Source: Mycobacterium barrassiae (lineage in GTDB: Bacteria; Actinomycetota; Actinomycetes; Mycobacteriales; Mycobacteriaceae). Taken from it: a stretch of DNA of 64,000 nt. The stretch lies in assembly GCF_025822765.1 (NCBI RefSeq), contig NZ_JACKUK010000023.1, positions 1 to 64,000 on the forward strand, given 5' to 3'. The position numbers and the translations under genes were made by a program. The number at the start of each line of letters is the position of its first letter. Position 1 is the stretch's first letter. Of the stretch, positions 63,735 through 64,000 are shown one piece after another. The notes beneath the pieces are model-generated. The model made no database searches, was not told where the DNA came from, and saw only the letters and a list, made by a program, of their open reading frames with translations.

Positions 63735-64000
63735 GTCGCGATGCCCACCTTGACCAGTTCGGCTGTCGGAGTGGCATTTTCCCGCCGCGCGATCCACTCG
63801 CCGATAGCCGCCACCGCCACGTCGCGCGGCACGCCGTTGATCTGGGTGCGGTCACCGAAGCGGAAGCTGACCGCGTTGGCCTCGATGTCCCTGTCGCCGG
63901 CGACGAGCATGAACGGCACCTTCTGGTTGGTGTGGTTCACGATCTTCTTCGCCATCCGGTCGTCGCTGGAGTCGACCTCGGCGCGAATCCCCGCCATCTT
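63731..64000 (-). CDS. thrS: Threonine-tRNA ligase, C-terminal part
   Basis: Only the last 89 codons are inside the window. [50 protein letters not shown] and the end VKVGIAT are the class II anticodon-binding domain of ThrRS. Its stop overlaps the HIT gene start (GTGA), opening a chain of overlapping genes through to the Nudix gene. Confidence 0.93.
   Translation of the reverse strand, partial: KMAGIRAEVDSSDDRMAKKIVNHTNQKVPFMLVAGDRDIEANAVSFRFGDRTQINGVPRDVAVAAIGEWIARRENATPTAELVKVGIAT

Noticed and set aside
1-64000. CRISPR arrays, tRNA or rRNA genes, insertion sequences, prophage or attachment sites
   Set aside because: No regularly spaced direct repeats, cloverleaf sequences, transposase or integrase motifs, or target-site duplications were recognised on reading; the dyad families have no coding capacity.

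Overview
The window is a high-GC actinobacterial chromosome segment, almost certainly from a rapidly growing mycobacterium (Mycolicibacterium type). The basis is gene order and content. Blocks aspS / ketopantoate-reductase-like / Zn-peptidase, radical SAM / hisS / glyoxalase II / cyclophilin, rel / apt / lipoprotein / secF / secD / yajC, gabT, carboxylic acid reductase / ruvBAC / yebC and pdxT / tesB / pdxS / nudix / pimA / acyltransferase / pgsA / HIT / thrS follow the order I remember for Mycobacterium tuberculosis around Rv2572-Rv2614. Mycobacterium-specific traits are also present: a mycofactocin-type SDR, PIM synthesis, F420-type (Ddn) proteins, mycobacterial SOS boxes and many GTG or leaderless starts. 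No tRNA, rRNA, CRISPR array, insertion sequence or prophage was recognised.

Layout. 0-9.8 kb: an HxlR regulator with a clear operator, divergent from a thiolase; a Ddn-like protein, SDR, aspS, a ketopantoate-reductase-like enzyme, a carboxylesterase, a Zn-peptidase, a DinB-like protein and a mycofactocin-type SDR. 9.8-15.4 kb: a TetR-controlled acyl-CoA cluster (thioesterase, TetR, amidohydrolase, two acyl-CoA dehydrogenases) with two near-identical palindromic operators. 15.4-18.3 kb: a radical SAM protein behind a perfect LexA box, then a glycosyltransferase whose leader carries a 23-bp dyad resembling the rifamycin-associated element (RAE), and a small secreted MmpS-like protein. 18.5-23.3 kb: urtABCDE, a urea-type ABC importer. 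23.3-26.9 kb: a membrane protein, a 2H phosphoesterase, a PAS-GGDEF cyclase and an MFS transporter that runs 147 bp into hisS. 26.8-39.3 kb: conserved core (hisS, glyoxalase II, two tandem cyclophilins, rel, apt, an ABC lipoprotein, secF, secD, yajC). 39.4-45.4 kb: a frameshifted VOC gene, gabT plus an aminobutyraldehyde dehydrogenase, an alpha/beta-hydrolase without its nucleophile, MarR, an orphan P450-like fragment and a membrane protein. 45.6-51.7 kb: carboxylic acid reductase, DUF1304 and SOS-linked ruvCAB. 51.8-56.7 kb: accessory genes, including a TetR/dehalogenase-like pair and an acyl-CoA dehydrogenase. 56.8-64 kb: vitamin B6 synthesis and a tightly overlapping thrS-HIT-pgsA-acyltransferase-pimA-nudix operon for phosphatidylinositol and PIM synthesis.

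The most interesting points are the RAE-like leader of the predicted rifamycin glycosyltransferase, the two-operator TetR regulon for acyl-CoA catabolism, the SOS-controlled radical SAM gene, the orphan P450 fragment with a strong ribosome binding site and paired upstream sites, and recurring long intergenic dyads (families A and B here) that sit against or inside gene ends. I did not find a clearly new multi-gene defence or biosynthetic system.
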